Shown one piece after another: positions 35,001-46,428 of a stretch of DNA of 64,000 bases. Every line of letters starts with the position of its first letter. Position 1 is the first letter of the stretch. Below the pieces are notes generated by a model that had not been told where the DNA came from, made no database searches, and was given only the letters and a program-made list of their open reading frames with translations. Position numbers and translations under genes: made by a program. Source of the stretch: Protopterus annectens (lineage: Eukaryota > Chordata > Ceratodontiformes > Protopteridae); the NCBI RefSeq assembly GCF_019279795.1, contig NC_056737.1, positions 1,191,865,965 through 1,191,929,964 on the forward strand. The letters run 5' to 3'.

Positions 35001-38000
35001 TATCTAAATCCCACAATAACAATAACACCTTTACCTTTCAACCAGTCTCCACACCCACTATCTAAATCCCACAATAACAATAACACCTTTACCTTTCAAC
35101 CAGTCTCCACAGCCACTTTCTAAATCACATAATAACAATATCACCTTTATCTTTCAACCAGTCTCCACAGCCACTATCTAAACCCCATAATAACATTAAC
35201 ACCTTTACCTTTCAAAGAGTCTCCACAGCCACTATCTAAATCCCACAATAACAATACCACATTTACCATTCAACCAGTTTCCACAGCCACTACCTAAATC
35301 CCACAATAACAATATCACCTTTACCTTTCAACCAGTCTTCACAGACACTATGTAATTCCCACAATAACAATAACACCTTTACCTTTCAATCAGTCTCCAC
35401 AGCCACTATCTAAATCCCACAATAACAATACCACCTTTACCTTTCAACCAGTCTCCACAGCCACTATCTAAATCCCACAATAACAATACCACCTTTACCT
35501 TTCAACCACTCTCCACAGCCACTATCTAAATCCCACAATAACAATACCACCTTTACCTTTCAACCAGTCTCCACAGCCACTATCTAAATTCCACAATAAC
35601 AATTACACCTTTACCTTTCAACCAGTCTTCACAGCCACTAACTTAATCCCATAATAACAATTACACTGTTACATTTCAACCAGTCTCCACAGCCACTATC
35701 TAAATCCCACAATAACAATAACACATTTACCTTTCAACCAATCTCCACAGCCACTAACTAAATCCCACAATAACAATAACACCTTTATCTTTCAACCAGT
35801 CTCCACAGCCACTTTCTAAATACCACAATAACAATAACATTTTTACTTTTCAACCAGTCTCCACTGCCACTATCTAAATTCCACAATAGCAATACCACCT
35901 TTACCTTTCAACCAGTCTCCACAGCCACTATCTAAACCCCACAATAACAATACCACCTTAACCTTTCAACCGGTCTCCACAGCCACTATCTAAATCCTAC
36001 AATAACAATACCGTCTTTACCTTTCAACCAGTCTCCACAGCCACTATCTAAATCCCACACTAACAATAACACCTTTACCTTTCAACCAGTCTCCACAGCC
36101 ACTATCTAAATCCCAGAATAGCAATAACACCTTTACCTTTCAACGAGTCTCCACAGCCACTATCTAAATCCCACAATAACAATACCACCTTTACCTTTCA
36201 ACCAGTCTCCACAGCCACTATCTAAATCCCACAATAACAATACCACCTTTACCTTTCAACTAGTATCCACAGCCACTATCTAAATAACACAATAACAATA
36301 ACACCTTTACCTTTCAACCAGTCTCCACAGTCACTATCTAAAGCCCCCAATAACAATGACAGCTTTACCTTTCAACCATTCTTTACAGCCACTATCTAAA
36401 TCCAAAATAACAATAACACCATTACCTTTCAACAAGTCTACACAGCGACTATCTAAATCCCACAATAACAATACCACCTTTACCTTTCAACCGATTTCCA
36501 AAGCCACTATCAAAATCCCAAAATAACAATAACACCTTTACCTTTCAACCAGTCTCCACAGCCACTATCTAAATCACACAATAACAATACCACCTTTACC
36601 TTTCAACCAGTCTCGACGGCCACTATCTAAATCCAACAATAACAATACCGCCTTTACCTTTCAACCAGTCTCCACAGCCATTATGTGAATCCCACAAAAA
36701 CAATTACACCTTTAGCTTTCAGCCAGGTTTCACAGCCTCTGTCTAAATCCCACAATAACAATGCTACATTTATCTATCAACCAGTCTCCACAGCTACTAT
36801 CTATATGCCACAATAACAATGCCACCTTTACCTTTCAACCGGTGTCCACAGCCACAATCTAAATCACACGATAATACCTCGACCTTTCAACCAGTCTCCA
36901 CAGCCACTATCTAAATCCTACAATAACAATAACAGCTTTACCTTTCAACCAGTCCCCACAGCCACTTTCTTAATCCCACAATAACAATAACACCTTTACC
37001 TTTCAAGCAGGCTCTACAGCCACTATCTAAATCCCACAATAACAATAACACCTTTACATTTCAACCAGTCTTCGCAGCCACTATCTAAATCCCACAATAA
37101 TAATACCACATTTTCCTTTCAACCAGTCTTCACAGCCACTATTTAAATCCCACAATAACAATAACACTTTTACCTTTCAAAAAGTCTCCACAGCAACTAT
37201 CTAAATCCCAGAATAACAATACCACCTTTACCTTTTAACCACTCTCCACAGCAACTATCTAAATCAAACAATAACAATACCACCTTTACCTTTCAACCAT
37301 TCTACACAGCCACTATCTAAATCCCACAATAACAATAACACCTTTACCTTTCAACCAGTCTCCACAGTCACTATGTAAATCCCACAATAATAATACCACC
37401 TTTACCTTTCAACCAGTCTCCACAGCCACTATCTAAATCCCACAATAACAATTACACCTTTACCTTTCAACCAGTCTTCACAGACACTATGTAAATCTCA
37501 CAATAACAATTACACCATTACATTTCAACCAGTCTCCACAGCCACTATCTAAATCCCACAATAACAATAACACATTTACCTTTCAACCAGTCTCCACAGC
37601 CACTTTCTAAATCTCACAATAACAATAACACATTTAACTTTCAACCAGTCTCCACAGCCACTATCTAAATCCCACAATAACATTGCCCCCTTTACCTTTC
37701 AACCAGTCTCCACAGCCACTATCTAAATCCCAGAATAACAATACCACCTTTACCTTTCAACCAGTCTTCACAGCCACTATCTAAATCCCACAATAACAAT
37801 AACACCTTTACCTTTCAACCAGTCTCCACAGCCACTATCTAAATCCCACAATAACAATACCACCTTTACCTTTCAACCAGTGTCCACAGCCACTATCTAA
37901 ATCCCACAATAAAAATAACACCTTTACCTTTCAACCAGTCTCCACAGCCACTATCTAAATCACACAATAACAAAAAAATCTTTATCTATCAACCAGTCCC

Positions 38001-39575
38001 CACAGCCACTATTTAAATCCCACAATAACAATAACACCTTTACCTTTCAACCAGTCTCCACAGCCACTGTCTAAATCCCACAATAACAATACCACCTTTA
38101 CCTTTCAACCAGTCTGCAGAGCCACTATCTAAATCCCACAATAACAATACCACCTTTTCCTTTCAATCAGTCTCCACAGCCACTATCTAAATCCCACAAT
38201 AACAATAACACCTTTACCTTTCAACCAGTCTCCACAGTCGCTATCTAAATCCCACAATAACAATAACACCTTTACCTTTCAACAAGTCTCCAAAGCCACT
38301 AACTAAATCCTACAATAAAAATACTATCTTTACCTTTCAATAAGTCTCCACAGCCACTATCTAAATCCCACAATAACAGTAACACCTTTTGCCTTTCAAC
38401 CAGTCTCCACAGCCACTACCTCATTCACACAATAACAATACCACCTTTACCTTTCAACCAGTCTCCACAGCCACTATCTAAATCCCAGAATAACAATAAC
38501 ACCTTTACCTTTTAACGAGTCTCCACAGCCACTATCTAAATCCCACAATAACAATACCACCTTTACCTTTCAATCAGTCTACACTGCCACAATCTAAATC
38601 TACAATAACAATACCACCTTTACCTTTCAACTAGTCTCCAGAGCCAGTATCTAAATAACACAATAACAGCTTTACTTTTCAGCCAGTCTCCACTGCCACT
38701 ATCTAAAGACCCCAATAACAATGACAGCTTTATCTTTCAACCAGTCTCTACAGCCACTGTCTAAATCCACAATAACAATAACAGCATTACCTTTCAACCA
38801 GTCTACACAGCGACTTTCTAAATCTCACAATAACAATACCACCTTTACCTTTCAACCCGTTTCCAAAGCCACTATCTAAATCCCACAATAACAAAGACAT
38901 ATTTACCTTTCAACCAGTCTCCACAGCCACTATCTAAATCCCACAATAACAATAACACCTTTACCTTTCAGCCAGTCTTCACAGCCACTATCTAAATCCC
39001 ACAATAACAATACCACCTTTACCTTTCAACCAGTCTGTGCAGCCACTATCTATATCCCACAATAACAATAACACCTTTACCTTTCAACCAGTCTCCACAG
39101 CCACTATCTAAATCCCACAATAACAATAACACCTTTACCTTTCAGGCAGTCTTCACAGCCACTATCTAAATCCCACATTAACACTACCACCTTTACCTTT
39201 CAACCAGTCTCCACAGCCACTATCTAAATCCCACAATAAGAATAAAACCTTTACATTTCAACCAGTCTTCACAGCCACTATCTAAATCCTACAATAATAA
39301 TACCACATGTTCCTTTCAACCAGCCTTCACAGCCACTATTTAAACCCCACAATAACAATATCATCTTTACCTTTCAACAAGTCTCCACAGACGCTATCTA
39401 AATCCCACAATAACAATAACACCTTTACCTTTAAAGCAGTCTCCACAGCCACTATCTAAATCCCACAATAACAATACCACCTTTACCTTTCAACCACTCT
39501 CCACAGCTACTATCTAAATCCCACAATAACAATACCACCTTTACCTTTCAACCAGTCTCCACAGCCACTATCTAA
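29075..39575 (+). repeat. 58-bp minisatellite array, about 180 copies
   Basis: A single uninterrupted array, about 10.5 kb, with unit CCACTATCTAAATCCCACAA / TAACAATAACACCTTTACCT / TTCAACCAGTCTCCACAG. Period is 58 bp with rare indels. Variant units recur in blocks: the marker TCACCAAATCCACTATCTAA is at 29501, 30833, 32976 and 34299, so the array evolved partly by duplication of multi-unit blocks, mainly before about 35.5 kb. 58 is not a multiple of 3, and stop codons (CTATCTAAATC) prevent long frames. The array ends exactly at the 3' end of an L2 LINE. Confidence 0.98.
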
Positions 39576-41728
39576 GAAACTTTACTGTCATTTAGGACTA
39601 CACAAGTGCAGCTGAAATGAAATTACAAATGTCTGCTCATGAGAGAAATGCAGCGCAACTAATATAGATCCAGCGGTATCAAAGAATTACGTAAGAAAGA
39701 AAATAACAACACATATGACATTCAGGAGGTAGTTCACATTACATAAACACATTCAATACCCATTATCCAGTGATAAACAATAGAAAAATACCCACCACCA
39801 AACCCCTACACTGTTAAGATAGAAAATAAATCGACACTAGTGAATAGCAGCTGTTTAGTTACCATATTGCACTTGTTAATCTTAGATGTTACTCAGTATA
39901 GCCATCATATTGCATAATAGTAATGCTGGCAGTAATTGCTCAGAGCAGCAGGATTAAATGAAAAAAGAGGCTTTAATGTATCATGTATTATGGTTGATGT
40001 CTGTATTAATAAGTCTCACAGCTGTAGGATACAAACTGTTCCTGAATGTGGTAGTCCTACAGCAGAAGCTGTGGTACCTTCTTCCAGACACAAGTTGTGA
40101 TAACCAGTTGTGGGCCGGATGGGTAGAATCAGCAAGCATTTTATATGTTCACTTTCTTGCTCTTGTAAAGAAAAGCTCCTGAATAGAAGAGAGGTTTGTG
40201 CCCAAGATTTTCTCATCCACCCTCACCACTCTCTGTATTTTCTTCTTCTCAGCAGCTGTGCAGTTGCCGAACCATGCTATGAAGTTGCGAGTGAGGATGC
40301 TCTCAATAACTTCCCTGTAAAACGTGATGAGTCAACAGTAAGAGCCTGGCCTTTTTGAGCTTTGTCAGGATGTGAAGCCTCTATTGAGCCTTCTTAACTA
40401 TATGGTTGGTATTAGCAGCCCAGGAAAGGTCATCAGAGATGTGAAGGCCCAGGAACTTGGTTGGTTTGTCTTTCTCTACTACCTCCCCTTTGATAGTGAG
40501 TGGTTGGTGAACTGTTGTCTTTCTCCTGAAGTCCATAATCATTTCTTTGGTCTTATTAACATTCAGGTCCAGATTGTTCCTGTTACACCAGGCAATCAAA
40601 GTGCTCACCTCATCCCTGTAGTTATGTTCATTCCCACCGTCAATGAGACCCACAACTGTGGTATCATCAGCGAATTTTATAATATGGTTTGACTTATGTT
40701 CTGCAGTACAGTCATGGGTGAGGATGGTGAAGAGCAAGGGGCTTAGCACTCAACCTTGAGGAACACCAGTAGTCAGGACTATGCGTTGAATGGTATTTTT
40801 TGCAGTGCATGTCCACTGGGGTCTACCAGTCAGAAAGTCAAGAGTCCAGTTGCATAGGTGCTTGTTTATCCCGAGTTTCATGAGCTTATCCACTAGTTGC
40901 ATCGGTATCACAGTGGTGAACACAGAACTGAAGTCGATGCACAGGATCCTCATGTAGTTTTCCCTCCCTTCTAGGTATTTTAATGCAAGGTGTAGTGTGA
41001 CTGATATAGCATCCGCAGTCGATCTAGTTGCTTGGTATGTAAACTGGAGTGGATTGAAGGACTTAGGCAGAATCACAGATAAATGTTACTATACAATCCT
41101 CTCAAAGCACTTCATGAGGTTTGAGATTAAGGTGATCAGTCTGAAGTCATTGAGATAGGTAAGGGTGGGTTTCTTCAGAAGTGGGACAATACTTGTTTCC
41201 TTGAAACACGAGGGAACTTTCTCCATAGCAAGGGATGAGTTGAAGATGTCTGTCAGTACTAGAAATATCTGATCAGCACACCCCTTTAACACCTTGCCAG
41301 ATATGTTCTGTAGTGCAGCAGTCTTCCTAGGATTCACCTTCTTCAGCTGAAGTCTCACCTCCTCTGAGTTTAAGGTGAGCACTATCTCCTCTTTGTCAGT
41401 GTTTGTTTTAGAAGGTACAGTGGTGGTGTTCTCAAATCTGCCAAAGAAAGAGTTCAGTTCATTTAGGAATTCCAAGCTGTCATCACATTGGGGTGATTTG
41501 GTCTTACAGTTTGTGACCTACTGTATCCCCTGCCATAGGCTTCTCGTGTCCCTTATGTCTTGGAAGCAGATCTGAATTTTCCTTCCATACTCCCTCTTTG
41601 CCTCTTTGGTGTCCTTTTTCAGATTTATCTGGCCACGTTTTACCTGTCTTTGTCATTTGCCTTGAAGGTTGTGTTTCTTTCCCCTCAGTAGTTCATAGAC
41701 ATTCCTTGTGAGCCAGGGCTTCTGACAT
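39576..41728 (-). mobile_element. L2-clade LINE, 5'-truncated
   Basis: Minus-strand L2 element. The 3' end is ATGACAGTAAAGTTTCTTAG against the 58-bp array, with the usual L2-type terminal ATGACA.TAAAGTTT. Upstream on the minus strand are the end of the protein (NCTAAEKKK, VVRV.EKI), RT, and the region before RT (KPWLTRN, KDTKEAKREY, RSLWQGIQ). Upstream of about 41728 the sequence changes abruptly to a CR1 fragment, so the 5' end is missing. Confidence 0.85.
40381..41521 (-). pseudogene. L2 reverse transcriptase remains
   Basis: Three consecutive minus-strand frames cover the RT. 41089-41475: FLNELNSFFGRFE, NPRKTAALQNISGKVLKGCA and LTYLNDFRLITLISNLMKC. 40750-41076: FQ-type FNPLQFTYQATRSTADAI, the motif A region ILCIDFSSVFTT, and TTGVPQG. 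40381-40749: SPLLFTILTHDC, IKFADDTTVVGLI with the catalytic ADD, then LNVNKTKEMIMDFRR. Compared with L2 proteins the gaps are a stop after WQGIQ (near 41520), a break between 41076 and 41089, and a stop between GVPQG and LSPLLF at about 40750. Catalytic residues remain, but the frame is broken. Confidence 0.85.
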
Positions 41729-41729
41729 A

Positions 41730-42055
41730 CTGAAAGGGTCATTATACTCAATGATTGGTCTAATGAGTGCAACATACAGTGGAACAGTTGCATCCCTGGA
41801 TCTGGACACAATACCTTTACATATAAGCCGTATGATGAAAACAGACTTCCTTACTCTTGCTGTCTATATATTTGGTGAACAAAGGACAGTTCATTGCCTA
41901 CATAGGCTCCAAGGTGCCTAACTATAGGATCAGTTTTCAGGGGTGTGTTCTCATGGTGAACCATGCTTGTTGAAGGATAGAATTATACAGTTCTTGGCAT
42001 TTAGTCTGAGTCCATGGTTTTAACACCTGTTATTTGTCTAGTAATTAGCAAAGAG
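41730..42055 (-). mobile_element. CR1 LINE internal fragment
   Basis: On the minus strand this matches the C-terminal RT region of the CR1 at 43.5-45.2 kb. The matching blocks are the complement of SLIRPIIEYN (TCATTATACTCAATGATTGG, compare 44000) and of the NAKNC-type LGL.LNAKK segment near 41990-42010. Diverged, with stops; it directly abuts the truncated 5' end of the L2. Confidence 0.65.
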
Positions 42056-42127
42056 TATCACAGGGCTGTAAACAAGCTGTTTCCTGATGGCCAATAAGAT
42101 TAAGATGCCTGTAAAATGCCCTAGCTA

Positions 42128-42522
42128 ACATCCAAACCAAAGGGTAAAAAGGTTACACAGATGAACCATTCAGTAAAAACTGCAAGAAAAACTCAGTTAA
42201 ACCTCTTATAATGGAGGTGCATGGGATATATGCAAATGATCCCTTAAGGACATCAAGTGTTTCAGCTAAACTGGGTGATCCATGTTCACAGCAAGAGGGG
42301 TTTGGCTTTAATGGCCTGAATGGAACCATTAAGACTTAAAAAGTAAAAAAAATGTCATGGACATTCAGAAGTGATGGAGCTTTAACACTTGATGTCCTTA
42401 ATGGATCATTTGCTTATATTACATGGGCCTTAAGGTATCACACAATGAAAACTCTGGGTTTTACTTGCTATCTTTACTGAATGGTTTGTCTGTGTGACCT
42501 TTTTACCCTTTGGTTTGGATAC
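42128..42522. mobile_element. Foldback or long-TIR non-autonomous element
   Basis: Imperfect inverted repeat of about 395 bp. The outer arms ATCCAAACCAAAGGGTAAAA (42129) and TTTTACCCTTTGGTTTGGAT (42501-42520) are exact complements, followed by GAACCATTCAGTAAA and its complement. An inner pair, GGACATCAAGTGTTT / AACACTTGATGTCC, lies at 42247 and 42384. Arms are about 135 bp with some mismatches, and the centre is unpaired. No coding capacity. Confidence 0.75.
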
Positions 42523-42539
42523 TATTACATGTTGTTTTT

Positions 42540-42861
42540 CCCATATGAATTTTCCAGATGTTGCCCACTAGATACCCTGGCATTACTCTCATATATTACA
42601 ATTTTCTTAACTCAATATGATATATTTACATATATGTGGCACAATGCTCCTTGTTTTTTAAATGTTTTAAAATGTTTTAATAAGTTCAACTTGGATTTAT
42701 CTTCTTCCTGCATATTCTGACCCGAGTGTGGGATTGTTAATGAAAGGGAAACACCTGAGTTGCACAGCTACTGCACCACACCTACAAACTACATAAGATG
42801 TGACTTGTTAGTATATTTGTACATGTTAACAACAGCGCTGACATTATCGGCATCTGAAAGG
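42540..42861. other. Unannotated DNA
   Basis: Nothing recognised between the foldback element and the 47-bp array. Confidence 0.5.
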
Positions 42862-43412
42862 GACCAATTTACAAGTCAAGATATGACCCATATATTTAAA
42901 GGAACTCAAACAAATTTACCAGTCAAGATATGACCAATATATTCAAAGGAACTCAAAACAAATTTACCAGTCAAGATATGACCCATATATTCGAATGAAC
43001 TCAAACAAGTTTACCAGTCAAGATATGACCCATATATTCAAAGGAACTCAAACAAATTTACCAGTCAAGATATGACCCATATATTCAAAGAAAGTCAAAC
43101 AAATTTGCCAGTCAAGATATGACCCATATATTCAAAGGAACTCAAACAAATTTACCAGTCAAGATATGACCCATATATTCAAAGGAACTCAAACAAATTT
43201 ACCAGTCAAGATATGACCCATAAATTCAAAGGAACCCAAAGCAAATTTACCAGTCAGTATATGACCCATATATTCAAAGGAACTCAAACAAATTTACCAG
43301 TCATGATATGAGCCATATATTCAAAAGAACTCAAACAAATTTACCAGTCAAGATATGACCCATATATTCAAAGGAACTCAAACAAATTTACCAGTCAAGA
43401 TACGACCCATAT
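42862..43412 (+). repeat. 47-bp minisatellite, left part
   Basis: About 12 units of 47 bp, AAATTTACCAGTCAAGATAT / GACCCATATATTCAAAGGAA / CTCAAAC. Units are highly similar. The array is cut by the CR1 insertion and resumes at 47688. Confidence 0.95.
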
Positions 43413-43525
43413 AGGTTCATAGGTTCATAGGTTCATACTAGGCTATCTGCCCAAGGGCATTTATAAGCCTAGCCCATAGTTATGTGGCTTTCGCCACCCC
43501 TTTAGTTTGAATAAAACTATGCCTA
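43413..43525 (-). other. CR1 3' UTR and repeat tail
   Basis: Contains GGGGTGGCGAAAGCCACATA, a hairpin-forming stretch, then the complement of AGGCTATCTGCCCAAGGGCA and the direct-repeat tail. The same arrangement ends the CR1 copies at 51.0, 57.6 and 63.1 kb. In CR1 the 3' end is what the RT recognises (established knowledge). Confidence 0.85.
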
Positions 43526-46345
43526 TTATTTTGCTGTGCCTCTGTCAAGCAGTGACACTGAAGTAATCCCTGGGGTATATCTGCGATCTCCCATCCATTG
43601 GTCAAGATTCCTCTTGAACAAGGCCAGCGAGGTGCTCTGCCTCACATGTACCGGGATTTTGTTCCACAGCATAGGGAGTCTCTGGGTGATGAATCTGTCC
43701 CTCCAGCACATTCTATTAATAACGGTGTCAAGGTTTAAGTCTCCCGCCCTTGTGGTTCTGAGGGATCTAGATTTTTTGAGGTGAAGCATATTCATCAAAT
43801 CTGGGTTTGACATGGCCTTATACGTCAGGCACAGGTCACCTCTGAGCAAGCGGTATGAGACTGAATAGAGCTGGAGTTCTTTCAGTCGGGCAGCATAAGA
43901 CATATTTTTGAGACCCTTTATCCTTTTGGTGAGGAACTTTTGGGGCCTTTCCAGCTGCTGCAGGTGTCGGGTCAGATACATTCCGAATGGGGCATTGTAC
44001 TCAATCATAGGTCTAAAGAGTGATGAGTACAGGGGGACAATGACCTCCCTTGATCTAGATGTGAATCCCTTCATGATCAGGTGGGCAATGTAGAAGGTTT
44101 TCCTAACTACTTTAGCAACATGAGTGTCAAACGAAAGGCTACTGTCAACCTGGGTCCCCAGATCCCTGATGACTTCTTCTGTGCTCAGTGGATTGCCACC
44201 TATATGGTAGCTAGGGGTAACCTTGTTTTTCCTGAAGGGTATGACTATGCATTTCTTGGCGTTTAACTTTAGGCCATGGCTCTGGCACCAGTTATCCATT
44301 TCTGTGAGGTCCTTCTGAAGGATATCTGTGTCAGATGTGTTTTCGACTATGGAGCCCAGTTTGCAGTCATCTGCAAACTTTGTCAGCCATAACCCTCCTG
44401 TGTTTGCTTGTACTTCAGAAAAGTAGATGCCAAACAAGAGTGGACCCAGGACTGAGCCCTGTGGGACACCACTTGTGATAGGCTTTGAGTCTGACATGGC
44501 TCCAGCAACTCTGACCCTGTGGGTTCTGTCACTTAGCCAGTTTGCAACCCATCTTGTGATGTATGGGTTTACATTCAAGCTGATGAGTTTTTCGATGATA
44601 CCTGAGTGGGGTATTGTGTCTAAGGCCTTTGCCAGGTCGAGGTAGGCTGTATGGACTGCCTTTCCCTCATCAATGGCCTTGGTGACTGTCTCGAAAAAGT
44701 CAACCAAGTTTAAAAGGCATGATCTGCCTTTGACAAAGCCAAACTGGGTTGGATCCAAAGTCTGCAAGTTCCCTATGTCTTTATTTATGAGTTCCATTAT
44801 GATCTTCTCCATGGCTTTGCAGATAAGGCTTGTCAAGCTAATGGGACGGTAATTTCCAGGGTCGGTGGAGGCACCGCCCTTGTGAAGTGGGACCACAGTC
44901 GCCGTGCGCCACTCCTTGGGTATGTATCCTAAGGTGAGGCTAAGATTAAACAGCTGTCCTAACTGCGGGTTTAATTCCTCATTGAGTTCGTGGAGCACAC
45001 AGCCGGGGACACCATCCGGTCCCATGGATGCTGTGTTTTTTGCCTTGGAGAGAGCAGTTCTCACCTGGGCGTTGGAGATGTTTGGGGGGCTACAATCTTC
45101 TGGTATAGATATCTCTCCTTTTGAGGGGGAGAAGTTTGCACTGAACCTGTCAGCCAGTATGTTGGCAATGTGTGTAGGTTCAGTAAACTTCACATCATTT
45201 TGAACTAATTCTGAGCATATCTGGGAGTTTCCTCCTAGGTTTCTAACATAGCTAAAGAAGGCCTTATGATTGTCTTTTGAGTCCTTGGCGATTTTCTCTC
45301 AAAATTTGCCTTGGATGATTTTATGAGAGCTCTTAGTTTTTTTACTTATAATGATCAAAGGTGTCTTACCTTTCAAGGATTTTGCTCTATCTTGTAGTAG
45401 CTTCCTCCTTTTGTTGTAGAGCTTGTTTATGGCTGGGGTCCACCAGACTGGACGCTTGCCTTTGGTACAAAGAGTCTTAGTTTTGTTTGGGATTGCCTGA
45501 TCCATGCAGTCCTGTAGGTGCTGGTAGAAGGCATTTGTAAGTGATTCAGCGGTTTGAGTAATGTTTACCACTGGCTCAGGGGCCTTAAAGGAGACCACAC
45601 TAGTTTTTAGAAGTGTGAAGTCGGCTTTTGAGAAGTTTTTCACTGTGGTCTTTTTTATTTCAGGTGGGGGGGGCATGAGGACCTTCAGCGAGATTAGTTT
45701 ATGATCTGATCTCACCAGTGAGGGGTATACTTCCGGTGTTGAACATTGTGATCCCATGTTCGTGATGATGAGATCAAGTATGTTTTCTCCTCTTGTGGGG
45801 ATGGTGACTAGTTGTTCCATGGCATTTGAGTTTATGAACTCCAGGAACCTTTGGGCTAGAGTGTTTGGGCTTGAGTAGTGTTCCCAGTCTATATTAGGGT
45901 AGTTGAAGTCACCTAGTATGATGGTGTTTGGAGATACATTTATCCCCTCCAATGTTTTCAGGAAGGCCATGTGAGGTTCCTGAGTTTGAGAGGGTGGCCT
46001 GTAACATGCTACAAATTGCAGAGCAGTCTTGTCAATGGTTAATTGCACCTGGATGGTCTCCGATGCATCGTGCGTTGCCACCAACCTTGAGGTGTGGGTG
46101 TCCTTTATGAATATGGACACCCCCCCTCCTTTCTTGGTGTTGTCCGGATTTTGGGGCCGGAATGCATGATATGAGGTAAAACCTGGTAGTGCTGGGGTGC
46201 TCTCAGGAGCCTTGAACCAGGTTTCTGTCACAGCACAGACATCGATGTTCTCCATACTGAGAAGGGCCTCGAGTGCGTGCATCTTGAGATTGAGACTTCT
46301 GGCATTGAGCAGCATTACCCTTAGTTTTTTTTCCTTTTTTATGTT
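43526..46345 (-). pseudogene. CR1 ORF2 (endonuclease and reverse transcriptase), one stop codon
   Basis: One reading frame of about 935 codons broken only by TGA at 45299-45301. N-terminal APE-type endonuclease (46315-45600): LLNARSLN, AVTETWF with catalytic Glu, GGGVSIFI, CYRPPSQ, LGDFNYPNIDW and RSDHKLISL, so all key residues are present. RT follows: DPGNYRPISLTSL, TQFGFVKGRSCL, motif A AYLDLAKALDTIPH, GVPQGSVLGPLLFGIYFS, and LTKFADDCKLG with both catalytic Asp residues. The C-terminal tail ends LFKRNLDQWMGDR...SLLDRGTAK. The stop arises from a 1-base gain just before TTTGAGAG and is followed within 15 bases by a 1-base loss in the A run (compare 55690-55710), so the frame is restored. In-frame codons run upstream of the first ATG (46315) to a TAG at 46346-46348. 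Confidence 0.93.
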
Positions 46346-46428
46346 CTAGGGTGGTAGGTTTAGAATTTGAGCCTTGCCTAAAAAAGGCACTATGGGGGTG
46401 GCAAGAGCCTTTGCCAATATCCGGAAGC

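Noticed and set aside
29075..39575. CRISPR-like repeat-spacer array
   Set aside because: The whole 58-bp unit repeats without unique spacers, units are diverged, and the context is vertebrate transposons.
40016..40216. 66-codon minus-strand frame as a separate protein
   Set aside because: It lies in the 3' part of the L2 element, out of register with the L2 C-terminus.
43536..45203. Plus-strand frames opposite CR1 ORF2
   Set aside because: Shadows of the real minus-strand RT reading frame.
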